A DNA stretch of 64,000 nt from positions 4,679,001 through 4,743,000 of the forward strand of contig NZ_CP010777.1 of NCBI RefSeq assembly GCF_001078055.1, written 5' to 3'. Both the position numbers and the translations under genes were made by a program. Positions 14,993 through 23,062 of this stretch are shown here, piece by piece. Source of the stretch: Rufibacter radiotolerans. GTDB taxonomy: Bacteria; Bacteroidota; Bacteroidia; Cytophagales; Hymenobacteraceae. The notes under the pieces were generated by a model. It saw only the letters and a program-made list of their open reading frames with translations, had not been told where the DNA came from and searched no databases. Position 1 is the first letter of the stretch. Each line of letters begins with the position of its first letter.

Positions 14993-16093
14993 TTACGGGT
15001 AGTTGTTGGTAACCGTGTCACTGTAGTCCTGGCTGGGCAGCGGACGCTCTTTGCCAATCACCACAGAAGCCGAACGGTTAGAAGAACTGCCGGCGTAACC
15101 GGGCCAGGTTCTTTTCACGCGGGCATTGGTGCTGGCTTTGCTGCGCTTCTTGGTCAAGGCATAGGTAGCCAGACCCGCTAACGCCACCAGGCCAGCCGTG
15201 GCTAGAACCTTAGGAACGGTGTTGTTCATGGTAGGCGGCAAATGCACAATGCCGTTGCGGTCTGTGATAGCGGGCTCAGGCACGTAACGTCCTTTGCTAG
15301 GGATAGCCAGCTGGTCAAATAAGCGCGCCAACTCCTCCAGGCCTTGTTTCAGGCCATTGCCTCTCATAGGCAGGCCGTGGCCGGTGGCCGCCACCAAAGG
15401 CTCAAGCTCGGCTAGTTTGCGCACCGAGGCGCGGGCGGCGTTCCAGTCTGGGGTGAAATAGGCGGGTGGGCCGCAGACTTCTTGTTTCTGGGTGAGCACG
15501 GCCAGCGCAGACTCCGGTTTACGGGTTACAAAGGCATCACCGGCAATCAAGACCCGGTCATGCTCCCTGAAGAAAGACACGTGGCCCGGCGCATGGCCCG
15601 GGGTTTCCAGCCACTTCCATTCAGGCAGGAAGGGCACGGTGCCGTCTGAAGGCAACAGTTCCAGCCTGCCTCTAAAGGTGATGGGTTTTTTGGGGTACAT
15701 AAAAGACAGGTAGGCCATGCCGCCGCCGCCCACGCTAGAATCTGGGGGCGGATAATTGGAGCGGCCCGTGAGGTACGGGAGTTCCAGGGGGTGGGCAAAG
15801 ACCGGCACCTGCCAGATGTCTGCCAGCGTTTGCAGGGCGCCTACGTGGTCAAAGTGCCCGTGCGTTAAGAGGATAGCCTTAGGAGGATTGTCTTTGCCAA
15901 ACCGCTCTTCGGCGGCCCTGCGTATTCTATCGGCGGAGCCGTACAGCCCCGCGTCTATCAACACCCAGGACCCGTCTGGGTTCTCCACAAAGTACAGGTT
16001 CACAAAGACGATCTCCATGCCCATGACACCTGGTGCCACTGCAAAGCAGGCTTCCTGCTTTTGCTTAAGGACATTGCTTAGTTGCTCTTGCAT
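14993..16093 (-). CDS. Metallo-beta-lactamase-fold hydrolase with C-terminal helix
   Basis: From the ATG at 16093 (MQEQLSNVLKQ) the protein has 366 residues. The MBL motif HxHxDH is present as LTHGHFDHVGA (near residue 85), with further ligands in ETPGHAPGHVSFF, IAGDAF and ATGHGLPM. The fold is therefore intact and probably binds two metal ions. The substrate is not evident; glyoxalase II-like or lactonase-like enzymes share this pattern. After about residue 300 comes a hydrophobic segment (VLATAGLVALAGLATYAL) and a basic, Ser-rich tail, which suggests C-terminal membrane attachment. The gene begins 13 bases after the stop of the small disordered protein gene, so they form an operon. Confidence 0.85.
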   Translation of the reverse strand: MQEQLSNVLKQKQEACFAVAPGVMGMEIVFVNLYFVENPDGSWVLIDAGLYGSADRIRRAAEERFGKDNPPKAILLTHGHFDHVGALQTLADIWQVPVFAHPLELPYLTGRSNYPPPDSSVGGGGMAYLSFMYPKKPITFRGRLELLPSDGTVPFLPEWKWLETPGHAPGHVSFFREHDRVLIAGDAFVTRKPESALAVLTQKQEVCGPPAYFTPDWNAARASVRKLAELEPLVAATGHGLPMRGNGLKQGLEELARLFDQLAIPSKGRYVPEPAITDRNGIVHLPPTMNNTVPKVLATAGLVALAGLATYALTKKRSKASTNARVKRTWPGYAGSSSNRSASVVIGKERPLPSQDYSDTVTNNYP

Positions 16094-16106
16094 CTTTGGC
16101 CGGTGC

Positions 16107-16352
16107 TTAGCTGTCTTGACGACCAAAAATACTCATTTCATTATCTATGTCATGGCGGGTGTTCTGATCATGGTCGGTAGACTTGCCGCCTTTGCCGCCC
16201 TGACTGTTGCCGGGTTGCTGGCCTCCCTGCTGCGCACTGGCGTTTCCTTTGGCGCCGGCCCCTGGCTCCTGGGAGGTTTGCTTGAGATCTTTGGCAGAGT
16301 CTTTGTCTTTGGGCAATTCTTCGTTCTTGTTAAACTTATTATTCTGTTCCAT
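16107..16352 (-). CDS. Small disordered hydrophilic protein
   Basis: The protein has 81 residues, almost all polar, with Gly/Gln/Lys-rich stretches (SAQQGGQQPGNSQGGKGGKS) and no hydrophobic core. It resembles small hydrophilic stress proteins in composition, but I do not recognise a family. Its position directly upstream of the hydrolase gene and the 13-base spacing support a real, co-transcribed gene. It ends with NEMSIFGRQDS, the only part with some order. The function is unknown. Confidence 0.6.
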   Translation of the reverse strand: MEQNNKFNKNEELPKDKDSAKDLKQTSQEPGAGAKGNASAQQGGQQPGNSQGGKGGKSTDHDQNTRHDIDNEMSIFGRQDS

Positions 16353-16610
16353 GTTCTATATTAGTTAAGAGATATAAAAACTGGTTAAAATCTGGCAGAG
16401 CCGGTTTTTGGTTGTACGAGCAGAGAAGCAAGAGGGTGCCGTTGCCCATATTAATTTGTGAGGCACCATTGGAAAATTCAAATACGTTGCGTAAACTAGT
16501 CTTAACTTTCCCCGTGTGGCCTACCTGAACTTGGCGAGGTTTTTGCAAATACAGAAGAGGTGACTGTGGGGCCGCCGGAATTTTTCTCACCTGTTTTTAG
16601 TTATGATGAC

Positions 16611-16871
16611 ATGGTAAATTTGATCTATCCACCCAGCTATATGAATGTGTATGCCAAGTGCATTGACGCAACCCTGCCTAATTTTGAACCAGAAGAATGG
16701 ATTAAGGAAGGGCATGTATATACGGTGAAACACTTTACAGAACCGCTTAACCAGGAAGAAGGAATGGCCGTGACCATTATTGATGAGGAGGGCGAAGAGA
16801 TTCACCCGTCTCCATCGCACTGGAGCTTTTCTTCTAACCGGTTTGAGCTGTTCTCTATCTTTCTCAACTAA
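16611..16871 (+). CDS. Small hypothetical protein
   Basis: From the ATG at 16611 the protein has 86 residues: MVNLIYPPSYMNVYAKCIDA, then NFEPEEWIKEGHVYTVKHFT, VTIIDEEGEEIHP and SSNRFELFSIFLN. The pattern of short strands (VYTVKHF, MAVTIIDEEG) suggests a small beta-rich cytoplasmic protein. The frame is open 17 codons further upstream from a GTG (16560), and an internal Met at 16641 is also possible. I know of no function. It converges on the large outer-membrane gene, and the two share a terminator. Confidence 0.55.
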   Translation: MVNLIYPPSYMNVYAKCIDATLPNFEPEEWIKEGHVYTVKHFTEPLNQEEGMAVTIIDEEGEEIHPSPSHWSFSSNRFELFSIFLN

Positions 16872-16911
16872 TCTGTTTTAGGGCTGTTTCCCAGAAAACG
16901 GCTTAAAAAGA
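16872..16911. repeat. Dispersed palindrome, copy 9
   Basis: The left arm TCTGTTTTAGGGCTGTTTC faces GAAAACGGCTTAAAAAGA, with two core mismatches. It overlaps the left edge of the following terminator. Confidence 0.65.
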
Positions 16912-16944
16912 GAGGGCTGGCCATTTGGCCAGCCCTCTCTTTTT
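16905..16944. terminator. Bidirectional terminator
   Basis: The 18-bp perfect stem AAAAAGAGAGGGCTGGCC / GGCCAGCCCTCTCTTTTT has a 4-base loop. It serves the converging 16611 and 16965 genes. Confidence 0.88.
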
Positions 16945-16964
16945 GTTTCTACCACAGGGAGTTT

Positions 16965-19900
16965 TTAGAACTGGAACCCAGCCCGTATGAGCAGCAGGTT
17001 ATCTTCCACTGATTTGGCGTAGCCCACCGAGATCACAATCTGGTTCAGCGGCGAGAGCCAAAGGCCGCCGCCGTAGCCTTTGTGCCACTTGTTGGAATCT
17101 TCGTCTTCAACCCACACCCGGCCTATGTCATGAAACCCGAACACGCCCAGAGACGCCGGAAACAGATAGGTGGTAAAGCTGAACAGCCGCAGGCGGGCCT
17201 CCGTGTTGTTGTAGGCCATGGTCTGCCCGCTGAACCTATTGCGCCGGTACCCGCGCAAAGTGGTGGGGCCGTCCAGGTTCTGGGCTTGGAAAAACTCAAA
17301 ATCATCTCCAAATGTGTGGCCGGCGCCAAAGCGGGTAGCCAACGTGAGCTTGAAGGGAATTCTTACGGTTTTATACAATGAGAACTCTGAGTTTACCCGC
17401 GCCACGTCATTTGACTGTTGATTGGTGCCTTTGAGCATATCTGCGCCTACGCGCCAGAAGACCCCTTTGGCCGGTAAGGCTGGCAGGTCACGGGAATCCA
17501 GGATATACTCCAGATGTGCTCCGGCGTAGGCCTTGGGCTCATAATAGCCCGCCAGGCGGTCTGAGGTTTGTACAAGCGTTGGCAGAAGCCTGCCCGGAGT
17601 GCGCTCAATGTTCACTGTCTGGTAAACCGGTCCCGCAAAAAAGGAATCATACTCGCCCAGCTTTCTGCCCACCAACACATTGGTGTAGAACTGCGCTGAT
17701 CGGAAGCGATAATAGTCAATGTCAATGTCTGGGTTATAGGCACTCTCATTGCTCAATCCGAAGAAATTCTCTGAATAGCCGGGGCTCTTCCAGTTCACGT
17801 CCAGCTTCAAATCAAGGCCCATGCGCAACTGCGGGAAATGGGCGGCATAGTCTACCAGGAAAGACTGGGTGTTAAAGGCGTAACTGCCTACCAGCCGCTG
17901 CTGCATGCCGTACGGGTTTTTGTGGAACCCCTGCGTTCTTAAAAGCACGCCCGCGCCTAGCAGGAAGCCGTCATCTCGGTTATACTCAAAAGACCCCAGG
18001 GGCCCCAGGTAATTGTATTTGAAAGCCTTGCGGTCATAGGTGGGCGTAGGGCGCAGGCGCGTAAAATTACGGGCCTCTGGGCCTAGTTGCAGCTGGTTGT
18101 CCTCCGGTGTGTCATACACATAGGTAAAGCGGCGTAGGCCTCCCACGGCAGAGCTGTCTGTGATTAAGTCTTTGCCATCGCCGCCAATAATCCGGAGCCG
18201 GATGCCGTCAGTGGCTTTGCCTTGTACCGTGAACTCATCTTCGCCGCCCAGGCCGTACAGCCTTATCTCGCGGGTGTCTTCCGGTAAGAAACGGCGGCGG
18301 TAGAGTTGCTGCTGCTGGTTGCCGTTTTTCTTGTACATGGTCACCAGGGTGGCGCCGCCCGGTTCACGCTGCACCTCAAATCGTTCGGGCTTATCAGTAC
18401 CTACCACGTCTACTTTCTGGGCCAGGAACTCATAGTAATCCTCGGCGTCCCGCTTGAGGTAAGCACGGCGGGCTTTGAGGGTATTGGCCAGACGCTCCCC
18501 AGAGATAGCCTGTATTTCCGGAGGCAATTGACGTACGGCCTTTTCAATAGCTTCATCGGTTAAACCGGCTCTCACAGAATCTGCCATGGCCATCCATTGG
18601 GCGCGGTCCAGAGAGGTAAGGAAGTAACGGTCAAAGTAGCGGTTGTTGAAGTTGAAGCCTTTGATGTCGCGCAGGCTTTCGTCAAACCCCTGCACCTTGG
18701 GTAGAATCCAGCGCCGGCTGGCAATGTTGGGGATAACGCCTTGGTTCACGAAGAAGGCCTGGTCACGGTCTCTGGGAATGGCCTTGTAAAGTTTTCCCTT
18801 GCCTTCTTTCTCATACTCGCCCCAGCGCCACTGGTCATCATGGCGGTCCCAGTCGGCAATGAAGAAGTCCAGGAGGCGGGACCGCAGCACGCTGAGCTGG
18901 TCTACCTGGTCATCCTGGTCTTCCTGCAGGTTCTCCAGTACCTTCTCTGAACTCACCACGTTCTTGGAGTTGCCAAAGCTGGCCAGGTCAGACATATCCT
19001 CATCGGCGCGCTCCTCAAAAAGGCCAATGGTATTGGCAAACCCTTTGAGATAGCGGCCAAAACGAGGGTCGTCTGGAATGATAAAGTATTGGGGATTGGT
19101 ATGGTAAATGCCGGCGGCATCAGAAAGAGTAGGTACCACCAGGGCACCGTAGGGGTGTGACGCGGAGATCTGGTCTTTTACCACATCGGCGGCAATGGTT
19201 TCGCGCAGAATGCGGGGCAGGGCATCATCTGGGTATTTCTCCACTGATCGAAGCACGTACTGGCGGCCGGTACTGTCTTCCAGCCGCAGCGACACCGTCT
19301 GGAACCCGCCACCGCGCTGTACCACTTTAAGGCCGCCGTTCTGGGTGCCGATATCAAACACCGGCAGTTTTACCGGGGTCTGCCATTCTTGCCGGTAGTT
19401 GGCGCCTAGCAACCATTCCCTAAACCCGCTGGCTTTGTAGACCTGGCTGGCGGGCAAAGAGGCGGTTTGGCCGGCAAAGCTCAGGTTCATGTTTTTCACG
19501 CGCTCCGTTACCTGGGCCAGTGTGGGCTTGCGCGAAAGCAAGGCGCGGTAGGCTACCTGGCCCTGGGCACTTTGCGCGTCAGGCGCGGTCCAGATTTCCA
19601 GCCAGGTTTCGCCGTTAGGGAAGTAGAGGATTTTGGCAAAACCGGCCGTTGCCTGGGAGAAAAGGGCAGGGGCCTCTTTAGGCGGTTTCACCTTAGAAAA
19701 GCCCAGGCCTGTGGTTACGTAATGGGTGCTGTCTTTCAGACGGTGGCTGATGGCGGCGCCATTGCCTTCGGCGTGAATGATGCCCGGGTGCTGGGAGTAC
19801 ATATGTGCCAACTGCCGAAGCATGAGGCGGTGCTCCAGGTTCTTCATTTCCGGTGACACGCTCATGACCACCAGCAGGTTTTTCTCTTCATTGCTGCGTA

Positions 19901-20516
19901 GAATGTCATCCAGCGCGGCCAGAGTGGCGGTACCGCCGGTGGTGGGGCAACCCCGTTGCTCTTCTTCCTCGTCTATGCGGCGGTTCGGGATCAGCCACTG
20001 GGTGTCCAGCAAGAGCAGGTGCACGTCATCGGTGAGGGAAACTTCGGCGGGGCCGGGGCAATGGTTTTCCGGGAGAAACAGTTTCTCGTTTTTCAGGTAC
20101 TGGGAAATGTAGCGCTCCTGGTTTCTGACCTCGGGTACCACGCGGCCCTTGGCGTCATGCTCGCCGGGCATGAGAATGATCTTGCCGGGGTAGCCTTGCA
20201 GGTAGTTGAGTTGGGTCTGTAGTTGGGCTTCCAGTTCTTTTCGGTTGGGGGCAGAAACGCCGGGAAGGGCGGCGGGCTGAAACGGATTGCCAATAAAAAC
20301 CACGGCGCTTTTCTCCCCGGCCTGCCGAAGCTGCGCCTGCAGCAGGGGCAGCGGAGCAGCCGTGTTCTGGCCTGGGGCCCACCGGCCGGCCAATAGTACT
20401 GTGTAAGAAGGGGTAGCCGCAGGCAATGCCGGAAGTTGTGCCCGGCCAGAAACCGGGATAAGCGCACAAGAGCAGAAGATAAGCAGGATTACCCAGAGGG
20501 GTAAAAATTGTTTCAT
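16965..20516 (-). CDS. Outer-membrane fusion: phosphoesterase-like, kinase-like and Omp85 barrel domains
   Basis: The protein has 1183 residues and a signal peptide (to about residue 26). Residues 36-310 resemble a calcineurin-like phosphoesterase, but the metal-binding motifs are altered: the usual GD-type motif reads LAGRWA, GDN is IGNPF, GNHD is PGEHDAKG, and the late GHxH is not recognisable. It is probably inactive. Residues 360-720 match the paralogue at 23063 and contain GRQYVLRSVEK, IADWDRHDDQW and IPRDRDQAF. These look like the lysine, catalytic-loop and metal-site elements of CotH/Fam20/HipA-type kinase folds (inference). From about residue 840 a beta-barrel of the BamA/TamA surface-antigen type runs to the C-terminal Phe. 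It would be anchored in the outer membrane with the other domains in the periplasm. Confidence 0.75.
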   Translation of the reverse strand: MKQFLPLWVILLIFCSCALIPVSGRAQLPALPAATPSYTVLLAGRWAPGQNTAAPLPLLQAQLRQAGEKSAVVFIGNPFQPAALPGVSAPNRKELEAQLQTQLNYLQGYPGKIILMPGEHDAKGRVVPEVRNQERYISQYLKNEKLFLPENHCPGPAEVSLTDDVHLLLLDTQWLIPNRRIDEEEEQRGCPTTGGTATLAALDDILRSNEEKNLLVVMSVSPEMKNLEHRLMLRQLAHMYSQHPGIIHAEGNGAAISHRLKDSTHYVTTGLGFSKVKPPKEAPALFSQATAGFAKILYFPNGETWLEIWTAPDAQSAQGQVAYRALLSRKPTLAQVTERVKNMNLSFAGQTASLPASQVYKASGFREWLLGANYRQEWQTPVKLPVFDIGTQNGGLKVVQRGGGFQTVSLRLEDSTGRQYVLRSVEKYPDDALPRILRETIAADVVKDQISASHPYGALVVPTLSDAAGIYHTNPQYFIIPDDPRFGRYLKGFANTIGLFEERADEDMSDLASFGNSKNVVSSEKVLENLQEDQDDQVDQLSVLRSRLLDFFIADWDRHDDQWRWGEYEKEGKGKLYKAIPRDRDQAFFVNQGVIPNIASRRWILPKVQGFDESLRDIKGFNFNNRYFDRYFLTSLDRAQWMAMADSVRAGLTDEAIEKAVRQLPPEIQAISGERLANTLKARRAYLKRDAEDYYEFLAQKVDVVGTDKPERFEVQREPGGATLVTMYKKNGNQQQQLYRRRFLPEDTREIRLYGLGGEDEFTVQGKATDGIRLRIIGGDGKDLITDSSAVGGLRRFTYVYDTPEDNQLQLGPEARNFTRLRPTPTYDRKAFKYNYLGPLGSFEYNRDDGFLLGAGVLLRTQGFHKNPYGMQQRLVGSYAFNTQSFLVDYAAHFPQLRMGLDLKLDVNWKSPGYSENFFGLSNESAYNPDIDIDYYRFRSAQFYTNVLVGRKLGEYDSFFAGPVYQTVNIERTPGRLLPTLVQTSDRLAGYYEPKAYAGAHLEYILDSRDLPALPAKGVFWRVGADMLKGTNQQSNDVARVNSEFSLYKTVRIPFKLTLATRFGAGHTFGDDFEFFQAQNLDGPTTLRGYRRNRFSGQTMAYNNTEARLRLFSFTTYLFPASLGVFGFHDIGRVWVEDEDSNKWHKGYGGGLWLSPLNQIVISVGYAKSVEDNLLLIRAGFQF

Positions 20517-20543
20517 AGTGTAGGTGGTATGTAATTTCCTTTT

Positions 20544-20584
20544 CCGTTTTAGGCCTGTTTTTTAGAAAATGGGCTTAAAACAGA
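20544..20584. repeat. Dispersed palindrome, copy 10
   Basis: The left arm CCGTTTTAGGCCTGTTTT faces GAAAATGGGCTTAAAACAG, with two or three mismatches. It lies 28 bases upstream of the large outer-membrane gene's start. Confidence 0.7.
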
Positions 20585-20788
20585 AGATTTGGCAGCCAGC
20601 GTAAGCGTTAACCCCAATACGTTTGCGGCTGTTTACGCATTTTTAGCTGCTTTGGGTTAGCCAATTGCCCGGCAAGGCCAAAGTATAGACCATTTACCAT
20701 ATTTATTTTTAAGGAAAACAAGAATAACTCCGCCCGCGCGGGAATAGAACCTGGCGTTTGGTTGTTCTGTACCCAGAAAAAAGAACCT

Positions 20789-21340
20789 ATGCCTGCCTTA
20801 GATAAAGAGTTGAAAAAAGCCCTTCTGTCCCTGCCCCCGGCCCGCAAAGACAAGCTGCTGCTCCAACTGTTGCTACCTAACCAACTGCTGCAGGAACAGC
20901 TCCGGTTTGAGTTGCTGGAAGGCCCCGAGGCCCTGGAATTCAGGCGCGATGAACTGCGGGGACGGGTGCGCGCCAGCGCGAAGGGCTTTTACTACAACGC
21001 CTCAGAGTTGCTTGTTTCTCTCCGGCAGCTGTGCCCGCTCTTCAGTGCTCATGCCAAAGTAACCCAAGATGTGTACGGGGAAATCAGTCTGCTGCTTTTG
21101 CTGGTGAAAGAGGTGCTACAGCATCAGAAGGAAATGGTGCAGGTTCTTTCCGGGGCCAATGAAGCGCTGAGCCTTTTCCTGGCCAAGCGCACCGAGGAGG
21201 TGGTGCAGAAGCTACAGAAATTGCATGAAGACCTGCACGTGGAGTTTGCCGACGAGGTGAACGAGGTGCTGCCCCGGTTGCATGCCTCCTCGGCGGGGTA
21301 CGCGGCCCGTAAGCTGGGGGTGCCGGTGCGGTGGGAGTAA
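20789..21340 (+). CDS. Helical hypothetical protein
   Basis: From the ATG at 20789 (MPALDKELKKALLSLPPARK) the protein has 183 residues. It is almost wholly alpha-helical and rich in Leu and charged residues: KDKLLLQLLLPNQLLQEQLR, then ISLLLLLVKEVLQHQKEMVQ and VVQKLQKLHEDLHVEFADEV, which look like amphipathic or coiled-coil helices. There is no signal peptide or membrane segment, so it is probably cytoplasmic and self-associating. I do not recognise a family. The upstream in-frame TTG at 20762 would add nine residues but lacks support. It stands alone between the outer-membrane gene and vsr. Confidence 0.7.
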   Translation: MPALDKELKKALLSLPPARKDKLLLQLLLPNQLLQEQLRFELLEGPEALEFRRDELRGRVRASAKGFYYNASELLVSLRQLCPLFSAHAKVTQDVYGEISLLLLLVKEVLQHQKEMVQVLSGANEALSLFLAKRTEEVVQKLQKLHEDLHVEFADEVNEVLPRLHASSAGYAARKLGVPVRWE

Positions 21341-21390
21341 AGTAAGGAGCTGAGAACTGGCCTACCCCGTTTTGGGTGCATTCTGTTAAA

Positions 21391-21432
21391 GCCGTTTTAG
21401 GGCTGATTTGTCAAAATCGGGCCTAAAACGGT
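21391..21432. repeat. Dispersed palindrome, copy 11
   Basis: The arms GCCGTTTTAGGGCTGATTT and AAAATCGGGCCTAAAACGG pair apart from two core positions. It lies between two converging genes. Confidence 0.75.
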
Positions 21433-21466
21433 TTTGTGGTTTTAAGGCATAGAAACCAATTGCAAT

Positions 21467-21946
21467 CTACGCCGCCTCCAGCCAATAACTCTCCGGCACC
21501 CCCGCGTGCAGCGCCTTAACGGTTAGCAAACACCCTTCCAAATCTTGTTGCAATTGGCAGGCCCAGATCACCAGTACCTGCCAGCCTGCGGCCTTCAACT
21601 TCTCGCGGTGCTGGCGGTCTCGTTGCTGGTTGCGCGTGAATTTCTCGGTCCAGAATTCTACGTTGGTTTTAGGCAGGGCCGGTTGGCAATGGGGGCAGCG
21701 GTGCCAGAAGCAGCCGTGCACAAAAATAGCCAGGCGCCGGCCGGGGTAACAGACATCGGGCTTGCCCGGCAACTGTTTCCAGTGAAGCCGGTAGCCCCGC
21801 AACCCGTTCTGCCAAAGGGCCCGACGGAGCAGTAGTTCTGGTTGGGTATGCTTGCCTTTGTTGCCGCGCATGTAGCGGCTCACCCGCTCCTGGGCAGTGA
21901 GCGGGGCAGATGGGGCAACGGCGTATTTCTTCTTGTGTTTTGGCAT
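21467..21946 (-). CDS. vsr: Very short patch repair (Vsr) DNA mismatch endonuclease
   Basis: From the ATG at 21946 (MPKHKKKYA) the protein has 159 residues, the normal Vsr length. Vsr nicks DNA 5' of a T:G mismatch that arises when 5-methylcytosine deaminates. Signature segments are SRYMRGNKGKHTQPELLLRR, GLRGYRLHWKQLPGKPDVCY, and the catalytic/zinc region RLAIFVHGCFWHRCPHC with a later WQVLVIWACQL. All expected core residues are visible. A cytosine methyltransferase gene normally accompanies vsr, but none is adjacent here. An upstream in-frame Met (21982) adds twelve residues and is less likely. Codon use matches the neighbours. Confidence 0.92.
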   Translation of the reverse strand: MPKHKKKYAVAPSAPLTAQERVSRYMRGNKGKHTQPELLLRRALWQNGLRGYRLHWKQLPGKPDVCYPGRRLAIFVHGCFWHRCPHCQPALPKTNVEFWTEKFTRNQQRDRQHREKLKAAGWQVLVIWACQLQQDLEGCLLTVKALHAGVPESYWLEAA

Positions 21947-22025
21947 AGAGCGGGTGTGCCTTACCAACGCAGAGAAGGGCAAGAGAGTGCCGCCAGGCTT
22001 TTCCCCTTTTACAAAAAAAAAATAA

Positions 22026-22067
22026 CTGTTTTGAGGCTGTTTTCAGGAAAACGGCCCCAAAACGGAA
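22026..22067. repeat. Dispersed palindrome, copy 12
   Basis: The arms CTGTTTTGAGGCTGTTTTC and GAAAACGGCCCCAAAACGG pair with two mismatches. It lies upstream of vsr. Confidence 0.72.
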
Positions 22068-22144
22068 TGTATGGCTAAGGGAGGTAGACAAGGGGAAAGA
22101 GATACTTTTCCTGGCAGAAGCAGGAGAGCCGGATGGGTGTAAAT

Positions 22145-22185
22145 AGCAACGCCCCGCTCTCTACTTGAAAGAACGGGGCGTTGCT
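22145..22185 (-). terminator. Terminator of the small membrane protein gene
   Basis: The 12-bp perfect stem AGCAACGCCCCG / CGGGGCGTTGCT lies 18 bases past the stop of the 22203 gene. Confidence 0.8.
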
Positions 22186-22202
22186 GTTATTGATAGGTAT
22201 TG

Positions 22203-22469
22203 CTACTCTTTCACTTCCTCAGCGTCCGTGAACTGCCCGGCGCTATAGCTTACCAGTACAATGGCGCCAATGGCTACCGCCGCCACAGACAGCACCATTT
22301 GGATGGGTGTCATTTTCTCACGGGCCTTCAGCAAGAGCTTGCCGGCATCTGCCAATAGATCTGGCAGCACATCATGGTTGCCCTGGTAAACATTCATGAT
22401 AGATTCTACCGTTTTAGCGAAATCCTTGGGCTGTACAAGGTGGGCGGACGTGTTTTCTGCTTGTTCCAT
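22203..22469 (-). CDS. Small membrane protein
   Basis: The protein has 88 residues: an acidic, helical N-terminal half (PKDFAKTVESIMNVYQGNHD, then LPDLLADAGKLLLKAREKMT) and one hydrophobic helix (PIQMVLSVAAVAIGAIVLVS, residues about 55-75), with a short acidic tail. The architecture is that of a tail-anchored inner-membrane protein with its N-terminal part in the cytoplasm. I do not recognise a family. It lies downstream of another small gene (22592) but is separated from it by a terminator hairpin, so the two are probably separate transcripts. Confidence 0.65.
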   Translation of the reverse strand: MEQAENTSAHLVQPKDFAKTVESIMNVYQGNHDVLPDLLADAGKLLLKAREKMTPIQMVLSVAAVAIGAIVLVSYSAGQFTDAEEVKE

Positions 22470-22510
22470 AGTATTAAGTGTCTCTAGCGTTTCTAATTAT
22501 TGAAAGAAAA

Positions 22511-22553
22511 ATAAAAGTCCCGGCCCACTTAGAAAGCAGACCGGGACTTTTAT
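22511..22553 (-). terminator. Terminator of the 22592 gene
   Basis: The 13-bp stem ATAAAAGTCCCGG / CCGGGACTTTTAT encloses 17 bases. It lies just past the stop of the 22592 gene. Confidence 0.8.
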
Positions 22554-22591
22554 ACGCAAATGCAGGCGCCAGGATTATTCTTTTTTCCGGC

Positions 22592-22864
22592 TTAGGCAAT
22601 CTGGCCGCCGGCGCCGCGCACGGCCTCGTTAATTTTCTGGATGATTTTGTCTGGGCTGAACATCATGCTGGCCGGAAAAGCAACCTGTACGTTGTTGATT
22701 TGCAGCGTCTGGGACGCCTCATCATAGGCATAGTCTGCGGTCACGCCTTGTTTTGACACCCGGCCATTGGTACCCTCTAACTCAATACCGGCGGCGCTTA
22801 ATTTTCCGCGCAGGTTACTGTAAAGATCTGGGGTGATGCCGTTGTAGATAGCACTGTTTGCCAT
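22592..22864 (-). CDS. Small hypothetical protein
   Basis: The protein has 90 residues: MANSAIYNGITPDLYSNLRG, then LSAAGIELEGTNGRVSKQGV, TADYAYDEASQTLQINNVQV and SPDKIIQKINEAVRGAGGQI. The alternation of a helix, three short strands and a closing helix suggests a compact cytoplasmic alpha+beta domain. There is no signal peptide. I do not recognise a family or a partner. It is a single-gene unit with its own terminator, and its start ATG follows an A/G-rich leader (CCTTAATTTCTTCC on the other strand). Confidence 0.65.
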   Translation of the reverse strand: MANSAIYNGITPDLYSNLRGKLSAAGIELEGTNGRVSKQGVTADYAYDEASQTLQINNVQVAFPASMMFSPDKIIQKINEAVRGAGGQIA

Positions 22865-22950
22865 AAGGAAGAAATTAAGGGATTTAATGGAACATGTTTA
22901 AACGCAGAGGCCAACGCAAAGTTAACCTGACCACGCGCAGGTTAAAGGTA

Positions 22951-22990
22951 ATTGTTTTGGGCCTGTTTTCCGTAAAAGAGGGAAGAAACA
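22951..22990. repeat. Dispersed palindrome, copy 13 (right arm damaged)
   Basis: The left arm TTGTTTTGGGCCTGTTTTCC is intact. The right arm (GTAAAAGAGGGAAGAAACAA) has lost most of its core pairing. Confidence 0.55.
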
Positions 22991-23062
22991 AGCGCGCAAA
23001 ACATATTTGAACCTTTGGCGCCCTTTTATGGTAAAGCTGAACTCTATTTATAAAACGCTTAC

